The notes below the pieces were generated by a model. It saw only the letters and a program-made list of their open reading frames with translations, was not told the DNA's origin and searched no databases. The position numbers were made by a program, and so were the translations under genes. DNA of 64,000 bases from QHXW01 sp963752965 (GTDB taxonomy: Bacteria > Acidobacteriota > Terriglobia > Bryobacterales > Bryobacteraceae), in contig CAVWAJ010000007.1 in NCBI GenBank assembly GCA_963752965.1, positions 62,001 through 126,000 of the forward strand, written 5' to 3'. The first letter of the stretch is position 1, and each line of letters starts with the position of its first letter. Shown here piece by piece: positions 51,593 through 60,556 of the stretch.

Positions 51593-53686
51593 CTATGATG
51601 ACGGTACAACCGACTGCGCGGCAGCCGAGTAAGCACTCTCATTGCTGCTTGTGTCCACTGCCGTGGCCACATAGTAATAAGTACTGCCGGACTGGACTGT
51701 ATTATCTGTGTAAGTAGTTCCCGTGATCGGAGTTGCCTTTAGCTTCGTGAACGGTCCGTCTTGCGCACTTGCCCGGTAGACATTGTAACCGGCCGTTGTG
51801 CTTGAGGTACTGGCCGTCCAGTTCAAACTTACGCTAGTGGAGGTCACACCGGGTCCAGTTACACACGGTCCGCCCAGGACCGCGTTGACGACCCTTTGAA
51901 CCACCAAGATATTACAAATTCCACTCCCATCGACATTCGCGGTGCAACTTATCAAACCGAGGGCCATATCGATCGCCAACTGGACGTCTTGAATGTTAAC
52001 GGTCGCATCACCATTGATCTCACAAGGCGCCATACCGCCCCCGATGGAGCCGGCGGTCAAAGCGGTCGGCGCCAATGGTGCGGCATGCAACAAGCCGAAC
52101 ACCCCCACACCGCTCGTCGTCCCCACATACACTTTGCCGTTCACAATGGTAGGTGTGATGAACTTATTCCCTGCGCCAAAGTGATCACGACTGTTGGCCG
52201 CCTGGTTGCTGCTATACAGTTCAGCCAAGCTCACCGCGTTGTACGCATGCAAGACAGCGGGGCTGGTATTCTCGGCTGCCCACACGATGCCATTGCTGCT
52301 GGTATTGGCCGAGACACTGGGTATCGTGCCGGGGTAACCGAAGCTATTGCTCGTCTGCGCTGCCGGCGAAGCCAATAACTTGGCATTCGAGAATTGGAAT
52401 GCATAGAGAGGACTGCCAACCGGCCCATAATAAATCGTGCCGCTGAAATACGCAGGCATGGACCAGATGCCTCCCGGTAGCGCCCCAGAAAGCTCTTGAT
52501 AAATACTATTGTTACTGGAACTGAACTTTCCCATGGAGTCACGGTTTACTAAGTAGAGATTGCTATCTTTTCCCGCGCCGACAGCCAGGTGCCAAACGGT
52601 TCCAGAGCCATCGGTTTGGTCGGGCAAGACCAATGCTCCGCCCGAGCCCAAATCCGTGTCCGTTCCATTTTCCGCGGACTCGTTGTCCATTTCGAAGTAA
52701 TCCGCAACCGCGAGGCTGTTTGCGGTGGATACCTTCAGAAATGCATTGCCGTAGTCGCCGTTCGCCGGAGCACCGGAACTGTTCAACGTGGTGTCGAAGT
52801 CGCCATTGCCATCGAGTAGAAAGATGTTCCCGGAGTTATCCGCTGCAATTCCAGCACCGGCCATCCAGATTCCACCTTCCCCACCGTTGGGAACCACATT
52901 AAGAACGGTCGACTGCGCAAGGGTACCGGCGTCATAGCCCATGACCCAGCCTGTATAGGGCTGAATGTCGCAATGAGATCCCCACGCGGTGTAGACGATA
53001 CCATTCATCAGCAGCAAACCCGGCCGCTCCTTATACTGCTTGGGATCGAACGTCACGAGTCCACCAGAACTGTTGTCGCCATTCCCGGGATAGGTTGCCT
53101 GCACATTCACGGGGCCTCCGAATAGTTCCGCGCCAGTCGTCAAATCCAGCGCGTGCACGCGGTGAAAGTAGGTTCCGCCGTTTTTGGACATCGCGACCAC
53201 ATAGATGGCGCCGTTTGGACCGCGCGTGCGATCAATCACCGGTGTTGCGGTGATGCCGATCTCAGGCGTCACTTGACTGCAAGAGCGCGTGTCGGAGGTC
53301 GTTTCGCCGGACTGCAACAGAGAAACCTTCCAGATCTGCGAGCCGGTATCCGCGTCGAATCCATACGCACTATCGTGTTCCGTAACTATGATCAAGAGAT
53401 TGTGAGTGCCCTGTCCTGGAATCACCACGTTCGAAGCGTACAAAGGTTGCGCATCCACCTTGCCGTCTACGGAGAGAGTAAAGAGCTTGCCGAACGAAGT
53501 GGAGTTCACGTTGTTCGGTGCGAGTATGGTCTCGGCCAAGTTCTGGCCCGTGCGCGCGATATCGTTGTGATAGGTGAGTACGTCTTGCGGCGTGGCGATA
53601 CGGACACTTGCCAAGTACAAACAAGCCAACAAGCAAGCTGCTCTAACAAAGCGCCGACACAATAGCTTTCGAACGTCCGCTCGCAT
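51593..53686 (-). CDS. Secreted PQQ-like beta-propeller with dockerin-like and fibronectin III domains
   Basis: Start set at ATG 53686 by GGAGGTGAT; 697 residues. A signal peptide (VRAACLLACLYLASVRIATP) is followed by a propeller of about 480 residues resembling PQQ-dehydrogenase-type blades (YGFDADTGSQIWKVSLLQSG, HALDLTTGAELFGGPVNVQA). Then comes a dockerin-like pair of calcium loops (EINGDATVNIQDVQLAIDMA; TANVDGSGICNILVVQRVVN) and a C-terminal FN3 domain (TSVSLNWTASTSSTTAGYNV). The dockerin-like part suggests attachment to a cohesin-like partner or only calcium stabilisation. PQQ binding and catalytic residues are not evident, so it may be structural or carbohydrate-binding. Confidence 0.85.
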   Translation of the reverse strand: MRADVRKLLCRRFVRAACLLACLYLASVRIATPQDVLTYHNDIARTGQNLAETILAPNNVNSTSFGKLFTLSVDGKVDAQPLYASNVVIPGQGTHNLLIIVTEHDSAYGFDADTGSQIWKVSLLQSGETTSDTRSCSQVTPEIGITATPVIDRTRGPNGAIYVVAMSKNGGTYFHRVHALDLTTGAELFGGPVNVQATYPGNGDNSSGGLVTFDPKQYKERPGLLLMNGIVYTAWGSHCDIQPYTGWVMGYDAGTLAQSTVLNVVPNGGEGGIWMAGAGIAADNSGNIFLLDGNGDFDTTLNSSGAPANGDYGNAFLKVSTANSLAVADYFEMDNESAENGTDTDLGSGGALVLPDQTDGSGTVWHLAVGAGKDSNLYLVNRDSMGKFSSSNNSIYQELSGALPGGIWSMPAYFSGTIYYGPVGSPLYAFQFSNAKLLASPAAQTSNSFGYPGTIPSVSANTSSNGIVWAAENTSPAVLHAYNAVSLAELYSSNQAANSRDHFGAGNKFITPTIVNGKVYVGTTSGVGVFGLLHAAPLAPTALTAGSIGGGMAPCEINGDATVNIQDVQLAIDMALGLISCTANVDGSGICNILVVQRVVNAVLGGPCVTGPGVTSTSVSLNWTASTSSTTAGYNVYRASAQDGPFTKLKATPITGTTYTDNTVQSGSTYYYVATAVDTSSNESAYSAAAQSVVPSS

Positions 53687-53687
53687 A

Positions 53688-53696
53688 ATCACCTCC
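53688..53696 (-). promoter_or_regulatory. Strong Shine-Dalgarno fixing the propeller gene start
   Basis: GGAGGTGAT on the minus strand directly precedes ATG 53686 with a short spacer, overruling the in-frame ATG 54 bp upstream. Confidence 0.8.
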
Positions 53697-53883
53697 GCAG
53701 GGTCTGGTGGCGCTGGTGACCATAATAGCCGTTTTGACACTTCCTCTAGGAGTGCCTCAATTTCAGCGAGAGAGCACGCCTTCCATAGGTTAGAAAGGTA
53801 TGGTTAACCACGTCTGACAACCACGGGTCGCGTTATGCGCCAGGTTTGGTGATGGGTATCGCCGAGAGTATGTTGCTCTCGCG

Positions 53884-53889
53884 TACAAT
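53884..53889 (+). promoter_or_regulatory. -10-like TACAAT before the PstS operon
   Basis: TACAAT 10 bp before ATG 53900 would give a leader of only about 4 bases. An upstream in-frame ATG (53888) overlaps the hexamer and would not be transcribed. Confidence 0.4.
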
Positions 53890-53899
53890 GAGCAGACCG

Positions 53900-54367
53900 A
53901 TGGTGCGACGAGGATTACCTAAGTGGATTGTTACAGTTACGTTACTAACAGCCCACGCTTTATCCGGCGGAGAACCGGCCCGTCTGTTCGTTGAGCCGTT
54001 CGGCAGCAAGCCGGGCGCTTCCGAGCTGCGGGCCGCGTTGATAAACGTGCTCCAGAAGAATCGCAGCCTGACTGTCACAGACGATGCTTCGTCCGCGGAG
54101 CTTATCCTCGCGGGTTCGGGCGAGAAGTACATCAAAGGCTACCTCGGAACCAATCCGCGCGTGCGGTACCTCAACAGCGACGCCCGGCCCGTGTACGGCG
54201 GATTCCTCTCCGTGGAACTCAAGAACCGCGAGCACGACACCATCTGGTCTTATCTCGTCACACCGCGCCGGTTTGGTTCCGAGGATATCAACCGCAACCT
54301 GGCTGGTCAGATCGCCCGGAAGCTGATGGAAGCGATCGAAGCACAGCGAAAGCCGTCGAAGCCATGA
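53900..54367 (+). CDS. Small exported protein at the head of a PstS-porin operon
   Basis: 155 residues from ATG 53900 with a signal-like N-terminus (LPKWIVTVTLLTAHALSGGE). The mature part alternates helices and strands (ARLFVEPFGSKPGASELRAA, AELILAGSGEKYIKGYLG, PVYGGFLSVELKNREHDTIW, NRNLAGQIARKLMEAIEAQR), which loosely suggests periplasmic proteins of the CsgG/LptE type. I cannot name a family. Its stop overlaps the PstS start (ATGA), so it is co-translated with the phosphate-binding protein and presumably serves the same process. Confidence 0.75.
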   Translation: MVRRGLPKWIVTVTLLTAHALSGGEPARLFVEPFGSKPGASELRAALINVLQKNRSLTVTDDASSAELILAGSGEKYIKGYLGTNPRVRYLNSDARPVYGGFLSVELKNREHDTIWSYLVTPRRFGSEDINRNLAGQIARKLMEAIEAQRKPSKP

Positions 54368-55368
54368 AATCCCGATTTTGGATCTGCCTGTTTCTTGCCG
54401 CCTTCCCGTTGCGCGCGGCCGACACGCTTACCGGAGCGGGCGCCACGTTTCCGTATCCGCTGTATCAGAAATGGATCGCCACCTTCGCGGAGAGATTCCA
54501 TTTCGCAGCGATCACTTACAACCCCCTGGGCTCAGGCGCGGGGATCGAGGCCTTGCGCAAAGGAGAGGTGGATTTTGCCGCCTCGGATGCACCACTTTCC
54601 GACCAGCAGCTCGCCGCATTCCCGTGGAGAGTCCGGCACATCCCCACAGTCGTCGGCGGCGTGGTGCCCATCTATCACCTGGAAGGCCCGGTTCGCGATC
54701 TTCGCTTCACTCCCGAGATTCTGGCGGGCATCTACCTGGGCAAGATTAAGCGCTGGAATGACCCTTTGCTGAAATCAGCCAACCGGGGTGCAGGGCTTCC
54801 GGCCCGCGATATTGTCGTCGTCCATCGCGGGGACGGCAGCGGGACAACGTATGTATGGACCGACTATCTGTCGAAGCTCAGTGCGGAATGGCAATCGTCG
54901 ATTGGAGCATCAGCCGACGTGCACTGGCCGGTGGGAGTCGCCGCCACCGGGAATGAGGGAGTCGCCGAATCGGTTGCCAAGACGCCGGACTCGATCGGCT
55001 ACGTCGAGTTCATTTACGCTCTCCAATCGCACTTGAGCTATGGCGCCGTACGCAACGCTTCCGGCCGGTTTGTACAAGCGGATCTGATTTCGTTACTGGC
55101 AGCCGCGGCCACCTTCAAGCCGTCACGTGCGGGTGATCTCCGCGGATCGATCACCAATGCGACGGGTGCACAAGCGTATCCCATCGCTGCCTTTACCTAT
55201 TTCGTCGTCCCCGAGGAGTTCAGTGACGCCACAAAAGCCAAGAACATGATCGCCTTCTTACGCTGGGCCCTAACCTCGGGCCAAAAACAGAGCGCCAGCC
55301 TCGGTTATGCGGCTCTTCCCGCTGCCGTGGCGCAACAGGCCATCGAGAGCATTGGAAGGCTGCACTAA
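54364..55368 (+). CDS. pstS: Phosphate ABC transporter substrate-binding protein PstS
   Basis: 334 residues with a signal peptide (ICLFLAAFPLRAAD). The PstS family signature is complete: TGAGATFPYPLYQKWIATF (phosphate-binding loop), ITYNPLGSGAGIEALRKGEV, DFAASDAPLSDQQL and VVHRGDGSGTTYVWTDYLSK, followed by VGVAATGNEGVAESVAKTPD. It binds inorganic phosphate in the periplasm. No pstC, pstA or pstB genes are nearby; instead it lies in an operon with a small exported protein (ATGA overlap) and a porin 4 bp downstream, so the rest of the transporter must be elsewhere. No pho box was identified. Confidence 0.95.
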   Translation: MKSRFWICLFLAAFPLRAADTLTGAGATFPYPLYQKWIATFAERFHFAAITYNPLGSGAGIEALRKGEVDFAASDAPLSDQQLAAFPWRVRHIPTVVGGVVPIYHLEGPVRDLRFTPEILAGIYLGKIKRWNDPLLKSANRGAGLPARDIVVVHRGDGSGTTYVWTDYLSKLSAEWQSSIGASADVHWPVGVAATGNEGVAESVAKTPDSIGYVEFIYALQSHLSYGAVRNASGRFVQADLISLLAAAATFKPSRAGDLRGSITNATGAQAYPIAAFTYFVVPEEFSDATKAKNMIAFLRWALTSGQKQSASLGYAALPAAVAQQAIESIGRLH

Positions 55369-55372
55369 CTTG

Positions 55373-56713
55373 ATGCGTGTCCTCATCCTCCTCGCTCTCC
55401 TGAGTTGCGCCGTGTGTGGCCAAGACGCGCCAGTCGAGAACGTGTCTGGCCGCTTCTGGTTTTCGGGCCAAGCCAACTTCATAACCCAGGGACATACGAC
55501 TTTCGACTCGCCCTACAGCGGTCCCAACAGCCTCGCACCGGACGCACAGATCGTGACCTCGCGGGTTCTCACGCTCTACACCGGTATCCGCCTCACAGAC
55601 ACGACCGACTTCTTCTTGGACGTCGAGGAAACCGGCGGGAATGGCATTGGCCAGGCGCTCGGCATAGCGGGGTTCCCGAATTTGGACGTCGTGCGCAATC
55701 CAACGCTCTCCCACGCACCATACTTTGCCCGGCTCTTCTATCACCAGATGATTCCTCTGTCGACCGAAATCATGGAGGCGGAACGCGGGCCGTTACAACT
55801 CGCGAGCGTGGTGCCGGTGCGTCGCATCGACATCCGATTCGGAAAGATGAGCACGGTCGACTGGTTTGATGTGAACTCCGTCGGTAGTGATAGTCACTTG
55901 CAGTTCATGAACTGGGCCATTGACAATAGTGGCGCCTACGATTACGCGGCGGACACTCGCGGGTACACCTACGGGCTGGTTCTCGAATACAACGATCGCA
56001 ATTGGGCTTTCCGGTTCGGTGAAATGCTCATGCCGAAGATTGCCAACGGGATTCATCTGGATGCCGATATCGCCCGCGCTCGCGCCGAAAACTACGAGCT
56101 CGAAATTCGACGGCCGCTCTTGCACAAACGGCTTACCGTCGTGCGCCCATTGGCTTTTGTAAACCACGCGAACATGGGCAGCTACCGCGAGGCAGTCGAC
56201 GCCTACCTGGCGGGCCAAGATTCCGTTCCGAACATCATTGCGACTCGCGAGCAGGGCCGCATCAAATACGGCTTCGGATTGAATGTGGAACAGGAGCTCA
56301 CCAGCACTCTGCGCGGTTTCGCCCGGTTCGGCTGGAACAACGGCCGTACCGAATCGTTCGCCTATACCGAAGTCGATCAGACTCTTTCCGGGGGACTTGA
56401 CCTGCGCGGCAACGCGTGGCATCGGCAGGATGACAAGCTTGGCGCGGCGTTTGTGTCCGACGGCATCTCCCGCGATCACCAGGAATACCTGCGCCTAGGC
56501 GGTATTGGCTTCCTGTTGGGCGACGGCAACCTGAACCACGGCCGAGAAAACATTATCGAGACTTACTACAACGTCAAGCTTTGGCACGGCGTCTATGCAT
56601 CGCTTGATGCGCAGCGCGTCTGGAATCCCGGCTACAACCGCGATCGCGGACCGGTCTTCGTCGGCGCAGTCCGCCTGCACCTGGAAGGTGCTCTGTTCCC
56701 GAGCGAGCGCTAG
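55373..56713 (+). CDS. Outer-membrane porin, OprB-like
   Basis: ATG 55373, 4 bp after pstS, gives 446 residues with a signal peptide (MRVLILLALLSCAVCGQ). The rest is a barrel of amphipathic strands: GRFWFSGQANFITQGH, DTTDFFLDVEETGGNGIG, RIDIRFGKMSTVDWFDVN and, near the end, the OprB-like WNPGYNRDRGPVFVGAVRL. The protein ends LHLEGALFPSER rather than in Phe. OprB-type porins admit sugars, but operon placement behind PstS suggests phosphate or phosphorylated compounds, as OprP/OprO do. The substrate preference cannot be read from sequence. Confidence 0.87.
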   Translation: MRVLILLALLSCAVCGQDAPVENVSGRFWFSGQANFITQGHTTFDSPYSGPNSLAPDAQIVTSRVLTLYTGIRLTDTTDFFLDVEETGGNGIGQALGIAGFPNLDVVRNPTLSHAPYFARLFYHQMIPLSTEIMEAERGPLQLASVVPVRRIDIRFGKMSTVDWFDVNSVGSDSHLQFMNWAIDNSGAYDYAADTRGYTYGLVLEYNDRNWAFRFGEMLMPKIANGIHLDADIARARAENYELEIRRPLLHKRLTVVRPLAFVNHANMGSYREAVDAYLAGQDSVPNIIATREQGRIKYGFGLNVEQELTSTLRGFARFGWNNGRTESFAYTEVDQTLSGGLDLRGNAWHRQDDKLGAAFVSDGISRDHQEYLRLGGIGFLLGDGNLNHGRENIIETYYNVKLWHGVYASLDAQRVWNPGYNRDRGPVFVGAVRLHLEGALFPSER

Positions 56714-56790
56714 AGTCAAGCCTTTCGTCCTCGCCCCCTGCCCGCCTGCAACCGAGTCGGTTTTCGTATTATAAGGTGCGAGGGCAAACT

Positions 56791-58113
56791 ATGAGTACAA
56801 GCAGGCGTCACTTTCTGCAATCTACGACCGCGGGTTTGTTGGCTGCACAAAGGATCTCGGCCAACGATCGCATTCGGATCGCGCTCATCGGCGCGGGCGG
56901 CATGGGTTCCGGCGACACACACTATCAACTTTCCTACCCGGGCGTCGAACTGGTGGCCGTCTGCGACATCTATGACGGGCGCCTCACGCGCGCCAAAGAG
57001 GTCTGGGGCGATCATGTGTTCACCACTCGCGACTACCGCGAGATCCTGGCGCGCAAGGATGTCGACTCCGTGATCATCGCCACACCCGACCATTGGCACT
57101 CGCGCATCACCATCGAAGCGCTCGACGCCGGCAAGGATGTCTATTGCGAAAAACCGATGGTGCACTTCGTCGACGAAGGCAAGGGCGTGATCGCCGCCCA
57201 ACAGCGCAGCGGGCGGATTCTCCAGATCGGCAGCCAGTACGTCAGTTCGCTTGTGTATCAAAAGGCGCGGGAATTGTTACAGGCGGGCGCCATCGGCCAG
57301 CTCAATATGGTGGAAGCCTGGCTCGACCGCAACACCGCCATCGGCGCCTGGGAATACTCGATTCCGCCCGACGCTTCGCCCGCCAATATCGACTGGGACC
57401 GCTTCCTCGGCAACGCACCCAAGGTCCCCTTTGAGCCCGTACGCCTTTTCCGTTGGCGCAATTACAAAGACTACGGCACCGCCGTCGCCGGCGACTTATT
57501 CGTGCACCTGCTCAGCGGCCTGCATTATGCGACGCGTTCCACCGGACCCACGCGCGTCATGGCCACCGGTGGCCTGCGCTACTGGAAGGATGGCCGCGAC
57601 GCGCCCGATGTCATGCTGGCCTTGCTCGACTACCCCAAGACGGACATGCACCCCGACTTCACCCTGGCCCTGCGCGTCAACTTCAAGAGCGGCGTGCCCG
57701 AAGAGCGCTTCGGTTTCCGCTTTGTCGGAAGTGAAGGCGTCATGAATACCAGCCCCGCCGGCGTGACCATCAGTACCACGCCGCCCGAATCAGAGCCCGG
57801 CTACACCATCGAGACCTTCCCGAAGGCGGTGCAGGAACGGTTCCTGGCTGAATATAACAAGAAGTATCCGCACACGAAGGCAACGGCCGACGCCATGCGC
57901 CCGGAGAAGGAAGACAAGTACGTGCCGCCGGAAGATCACGATGCGCATCGCGAACATCACGGCGCATACCTCGAATCCCTGCGCACGCGAAAACCCTCCA
58001 TCGAAGATGGTGTCTTCGGTTTCCGCGCGGCCGGTCCCGCGCTATTGAGCAACGTTTCCTATTACGAAAAGCGCATCTGCAACTGGGACCCCCAAACGCT
58101 AACGGCGTCCTGA
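56791..58113 (+). CDS. Tat-exported Gfo/Idh/MocA family oxidoreductase
   Basis: 440 residues from ATG 56791, with GAGG upstream. A twin-arginine signal (SRRHFLQSTTAGLLAA) precedes a Rossmann domain (RIRIALIGAGGMGSGDTHY) with the family EKP motif (DVYCEKPMVHFVDEGK, catalytic Lys). The C-terminal alpha/beta domain follows (GTAVAGDLFVHLLSGLHYAT holds the likely catalytic His). These enzymes oxidise or reduce sugars with a tightly held NAD(P), like glucose-fructose oxidoreductase, which is likewise periplasmic. It is convergent with the lactonase gene (6 bp between stops). A second, distinct member lies at 59408. Confidence 0.93.
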   Translation: MSTSRRHFLQSTTAGLLAAQRISANDRIRIALIGAGGMGSGDTHYQLSYPGVELVAVCDIYDGRLTRAKEVWGDHVFTTRDYREILARKDVDSVIIATPDHWHSRITIEALDAGKDVYCEKPMVHFVDEGKGVIAAQQRSGRILQIGSQYVSSLVYQKARELLQAGAIGQLNMVEAWLDRNTAIGAWEYSIPPDASPANIDWDRFLGNAPKVPFEPVRLFRWRNYKDYGTAVAGDLFVHLLSGLHYATRSTGPTRVMATGGLRYWKDGRDAPDVMLALLDYPKTDMHPDFTLALRVNFKSGVPEERFGFRFVGSEGVMNTSPAGVTISTTPPESEPGYTIETFPKAVQERFLAEYNKKYPHTKATADAMRPEKEDKYVPPEDHDAHREHHGAYLESLRTRKPSIEDGVFGFRAAGPALLSNVSYYEKRICNWDPQTLTAS

Positions 58114-58119
58114 GCTGGT

Positions 58120-59361
58120 CTACGTCAGGAAAATGATAATCGCCGGCGTGCCCACCGGAGTGTATTGACCGGTGAAGCTAAGGCTCCCGGTCTTCCGGTT
58201 AATCCGGAACGTCGTGATTGCGTCGCTCCGCTGATTGCACGAATAGAGAAAATTGCCCGTGGGATCGATGTTGAAGCTGCGCGGGTAATCGCCTCGCGTT
58301 TGCTCTTCTCCCGCGAACGTCAGTGCGCCGTTTTCGGCAATGGAAAACCACGCGATGGTATCGTGCAACCGGTCCGCCGCATAGAGGAACCTCGCGTCGG
58401 GCGAAATCATCACCTCCGAAGTGAAGTTCGTGCCGGCGAAACCCTTCGGCAAACTGGAAATGGTTTGTCTGGCGGTCAGCCTTCCCAGCGTCGCATCGTA
58501 GTCGAACAACACCAGCGTCGAGCTTTCTTCCTGTAGCGCGTAAAACCATCGGCCATTCGGATGAAACGTAAAGTGGCGCGGCCCGTCGCCTGGCGGCAGT
58601 GACACGAATGGCGGATCATTCGGCGTCAGCTTGCCCTTTTCGATATCGAACTTCCAGATCAGGATCTGGTCCAGCCCGAGGTCCGCTTGCAGAACGAATC
58701 GCCCGGATGGGTCGGCCTGAATCATGTGGGCATGCGGCCCGTCGTGACCGCTGATGGCGAAACTCCCCGGAGGCGCGCTCGCCGCGTGCACAGGGCCCAC
58801 GGTGCCCTTATCCCGCTTCACGTCGACTGCCTCGCCAACTCCGCCGTTCGCCAGCACGGGCAGCACAGCGACCGCACCGCCGGCATAATTGGCCACCAGA
58901 ACATACTTGCCGGAGGGATGAACGCTCAGGTGAGCCGGCCCGGCGGCTTCCGAGCTCACCGTGTTGAGCAACGTCAAATGCCCGTTCGACCGGTCAATCG
59001 AGAACGCACTCACCGAACCCGACGGGCCGCCCTGAGGTGACGTTTCATTCGCGGAATAAAGATGCGTCCGCGAAGAATCGAACGCCAGCCACGCCGGGTT
59101 CGACCTGCTCGCAAACACCTCGCGCTGCGACAAAGCACCCGTGGAACGATCCACATCGAAAAGGTAGATACCGTTTCCGTGCCCCGCACTTCCCTCCGCG
59201 CCTTGTGGCGAACTGTATGTGCCAACGTACGCCACGTGCGGCACACCGTGCTGAGCGAACACCGGCAGACTCGCGCCAAACGCCGCCGCGCCAGCCAGGA
59301 ATCCACGTCGTGTCGTCTTGCCAAGACAGTCGTATTTCCGCTGCACCTTTTCGGGCGCCAT
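58120..59361 (-). CDS. Tat-exported lactonase family protein (7-bladed propeller)
   Basis: 413 residues with AAGGAG upstream of the ATG. A twin-arginine signal (TTRRGFLAGAAAFGASLP) is followed by the Pgl-type propeller: HVAYVGTYSSPQGAEGSAGH, GNGIYLFDVDRSTGALSQRE, YVLVANYAGGAVAVLPVLAN, HDGPHAHMIQADPSGRFVLQ, GPRHFTFHPNGRWFYALQEE and RSFNIDPTGNFLYSCNQRSD. The family includes 6-phosphogluconolactonase and muconate cyclase-like lactonases. Export suggests hydrolysis of free sugar lactones in the periplasm. It lies 46 bp after the Gfo/Idh/MocA gene on the same strand, so a dehydrogenase and its product lactonase are probably co-expressed. Confidence 0.92.
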   Translation of the reverse strand: MAPEKVQRKYDCLGKTTRRGFLAGAAAFGASLPVFAQHGVPHVAYVGTYSSPQGAEGSAGHGNGIYLFDVDRSTGALSQREVFASRSNPAWLAFDSSRTHLYSANETSPQGGPSGSVSAFSIDRSNGHLTLLNTVSSEAAGPAHLSVHPSGKYVLVANYAGGAVAVLPVLANGGVGEAVDVKRDKGTVGPVHAASAPPGSFAISGHDGPHAHMIQADPSGRFVLQADLGLDQILIWKFDIEKGKLTPNDPPFVSLPPGDGPRHFTFHPNGRWFYALQEESSTLVLFDYDATLGRLTARQTISSLPKGFAGTNFTSEVMISPDARFLYAADRLHDTIAWFSIAENGALTFAGEEQTRGDYPRSFNIDPTGNFLYSCNQRSDAITTFRINRKTGSLSFTGQYTPVGTPAIIIFLT

Positions 59362-59407
59362 TAGGAATGCTCCTTATTAATCTGTGATCGATCCGCGAGG
59401 ACTCAGC

Positions 59408-60556
59408 TTACACGCCGATGACGTCTTTCCAGACCGCTTCTTTCCCAGTATAAATGGCCGTACGGCCGAGGATCGCAATCATTGTGCTCAGCGCCGACCG
59501 TTCCGCAACGTTCTCCACGTTCCCGCTGATCACGCGGCCAATGAACGCCTCGAACGCATCCAAAGTAATATCGCCGCGCGAGTTGAGCGTGACGCTGGTC
59601 TCGGGTTCATCGCCGTTGTGCGCCGGCGTGAAAACCGTCTTGGCGCGAGACGTGGTGATCATACCCTTCTGTCCCACGAACTCCTCGCCCACCTTTCCGA
59701 TCCCCGGCGGCGACATCTGGTTCGCTTCGAAGTTTACCTGGATGCCGTTCGGAAATTCGAATGCCAGACTCAAGTGATCCAGTATCTCCATCGAGGTCCG
59801 CACCTTCGTGCCGCCGTAACCCACCGCGCGGCTGGGCAGCCCGAGAAACCAGTGCAACACATCGAAGTTATGGCAATCCTGCTCGCAAATGAAGTCGCCC
59901 GACGTGTCCTTGTAGCAGAACCAATTGCGCAGGTGCTCGATCTTCGGGTCGGAATACGGCTTGCGCGTGAACGGATCACCGCCAATCCAATATGCGCGCG
60001 CGGTGATGAGATCGCCGATGTGTCCTTCCTGCACGCGCTTGTAAGCGTCCAGGTAAACCGGGCCGTAGCGCTGCTGGAAGCCGACCGAGATATTCTTCTT
60101 CGGATCGCACCGCTTGCCGGTCGCAACCACTTTCTTGGCCCCTTCGACATCCACGCCCATCGGCTTCTCGCAGTAGACGTGCTTCCTCGCCTCAACGGCC
60201 GCCGCCAGCATCCGCGGATGCTCGAATGGCGGCGTGGCGATAATCACCGCGTCTATGCTGGGTGATGCCAGCAGCTTCTCGAAGTCTTCGTACTCGGCCG
60301 GCCGTTCGAGCTTTAACCCGCGCTTGGTTCCTTCGCGGCGGTCCTCAAACAGGTCGCACAGCGCCGTGATGCTCGCCCGCGGATCGTTGTGGACGATGCC
60401 CGCGTCGTAGGAGCCGCGGCCGCCGCAGCCGATCAGACCCACCGACACCTTCGAGTTCGCATCCGTGCCTCGCACCAGTTGTGGGGCCATGATCGTAAAC
60501 GCTCCCGTCCCTTGCAGGAAGCGCCGTCTCAATACATTGGAATCCGGACTATCCAT
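59408..60556 (-). CDS. Tat-exported Gfo/Idh/MocA family oxidoreductase
   Basis: 382 residues from ATG 60556, set by GGAGG 5 bp upstream. The signal contains LRRRFLQGTGAFTIMAP. The Rossmann part shows KVSVGLIGCGGRGSYDAGIV, then VDAVIIATPPFEHPRM-like segments and the EKP motif (HVYCEKPMGVDVEGAKKVVA), followed by SGDFICEQDCHNFDVLHWFL (probable catalytic His region). It should oxidise a sugar or cyclitol in the periplasm with a bound nicotinamide cofactor. It heads a two-gene unit with the exported lactonase, supporting a sugar-to-lactone-to-acid route. It is only distantly similar to the member at 56791. Confidence 0.93.
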   Translation of the reverse strand: MDSPDSNVLRRRFLQGTGAFTIMAPQLVRGTDANSKVSVGLIGCGGRGSYDAGIVHNDPRASITALCDLFEDRREGTKRGLKLERPAEYEDFEKLLASPSIDAVIIATPPFEHPRMLAAAVEARKHVYCEKPMGVDVEGAKKVVATGKRCDPKKNISVGFQQRYGPVYLDAYKRVQEGHIGDLITARAYWIGGDPFTRKPYSDPKIEHLRNWFCYKDTSGDFICEQDCHNFDVLHWFLGLPSRAVGYGGTKVRTSMEILDHLSLAFEFPNGIQVNFEANQMSPPGIGKVGEEFVGQKGMITTSRAKTVFTPAHNGDEPETSVTLNSRGDITLDAFEAFIGRVISGNVENVAERSALSTMIAILGRTAIYTGKEAVWKDVIGV

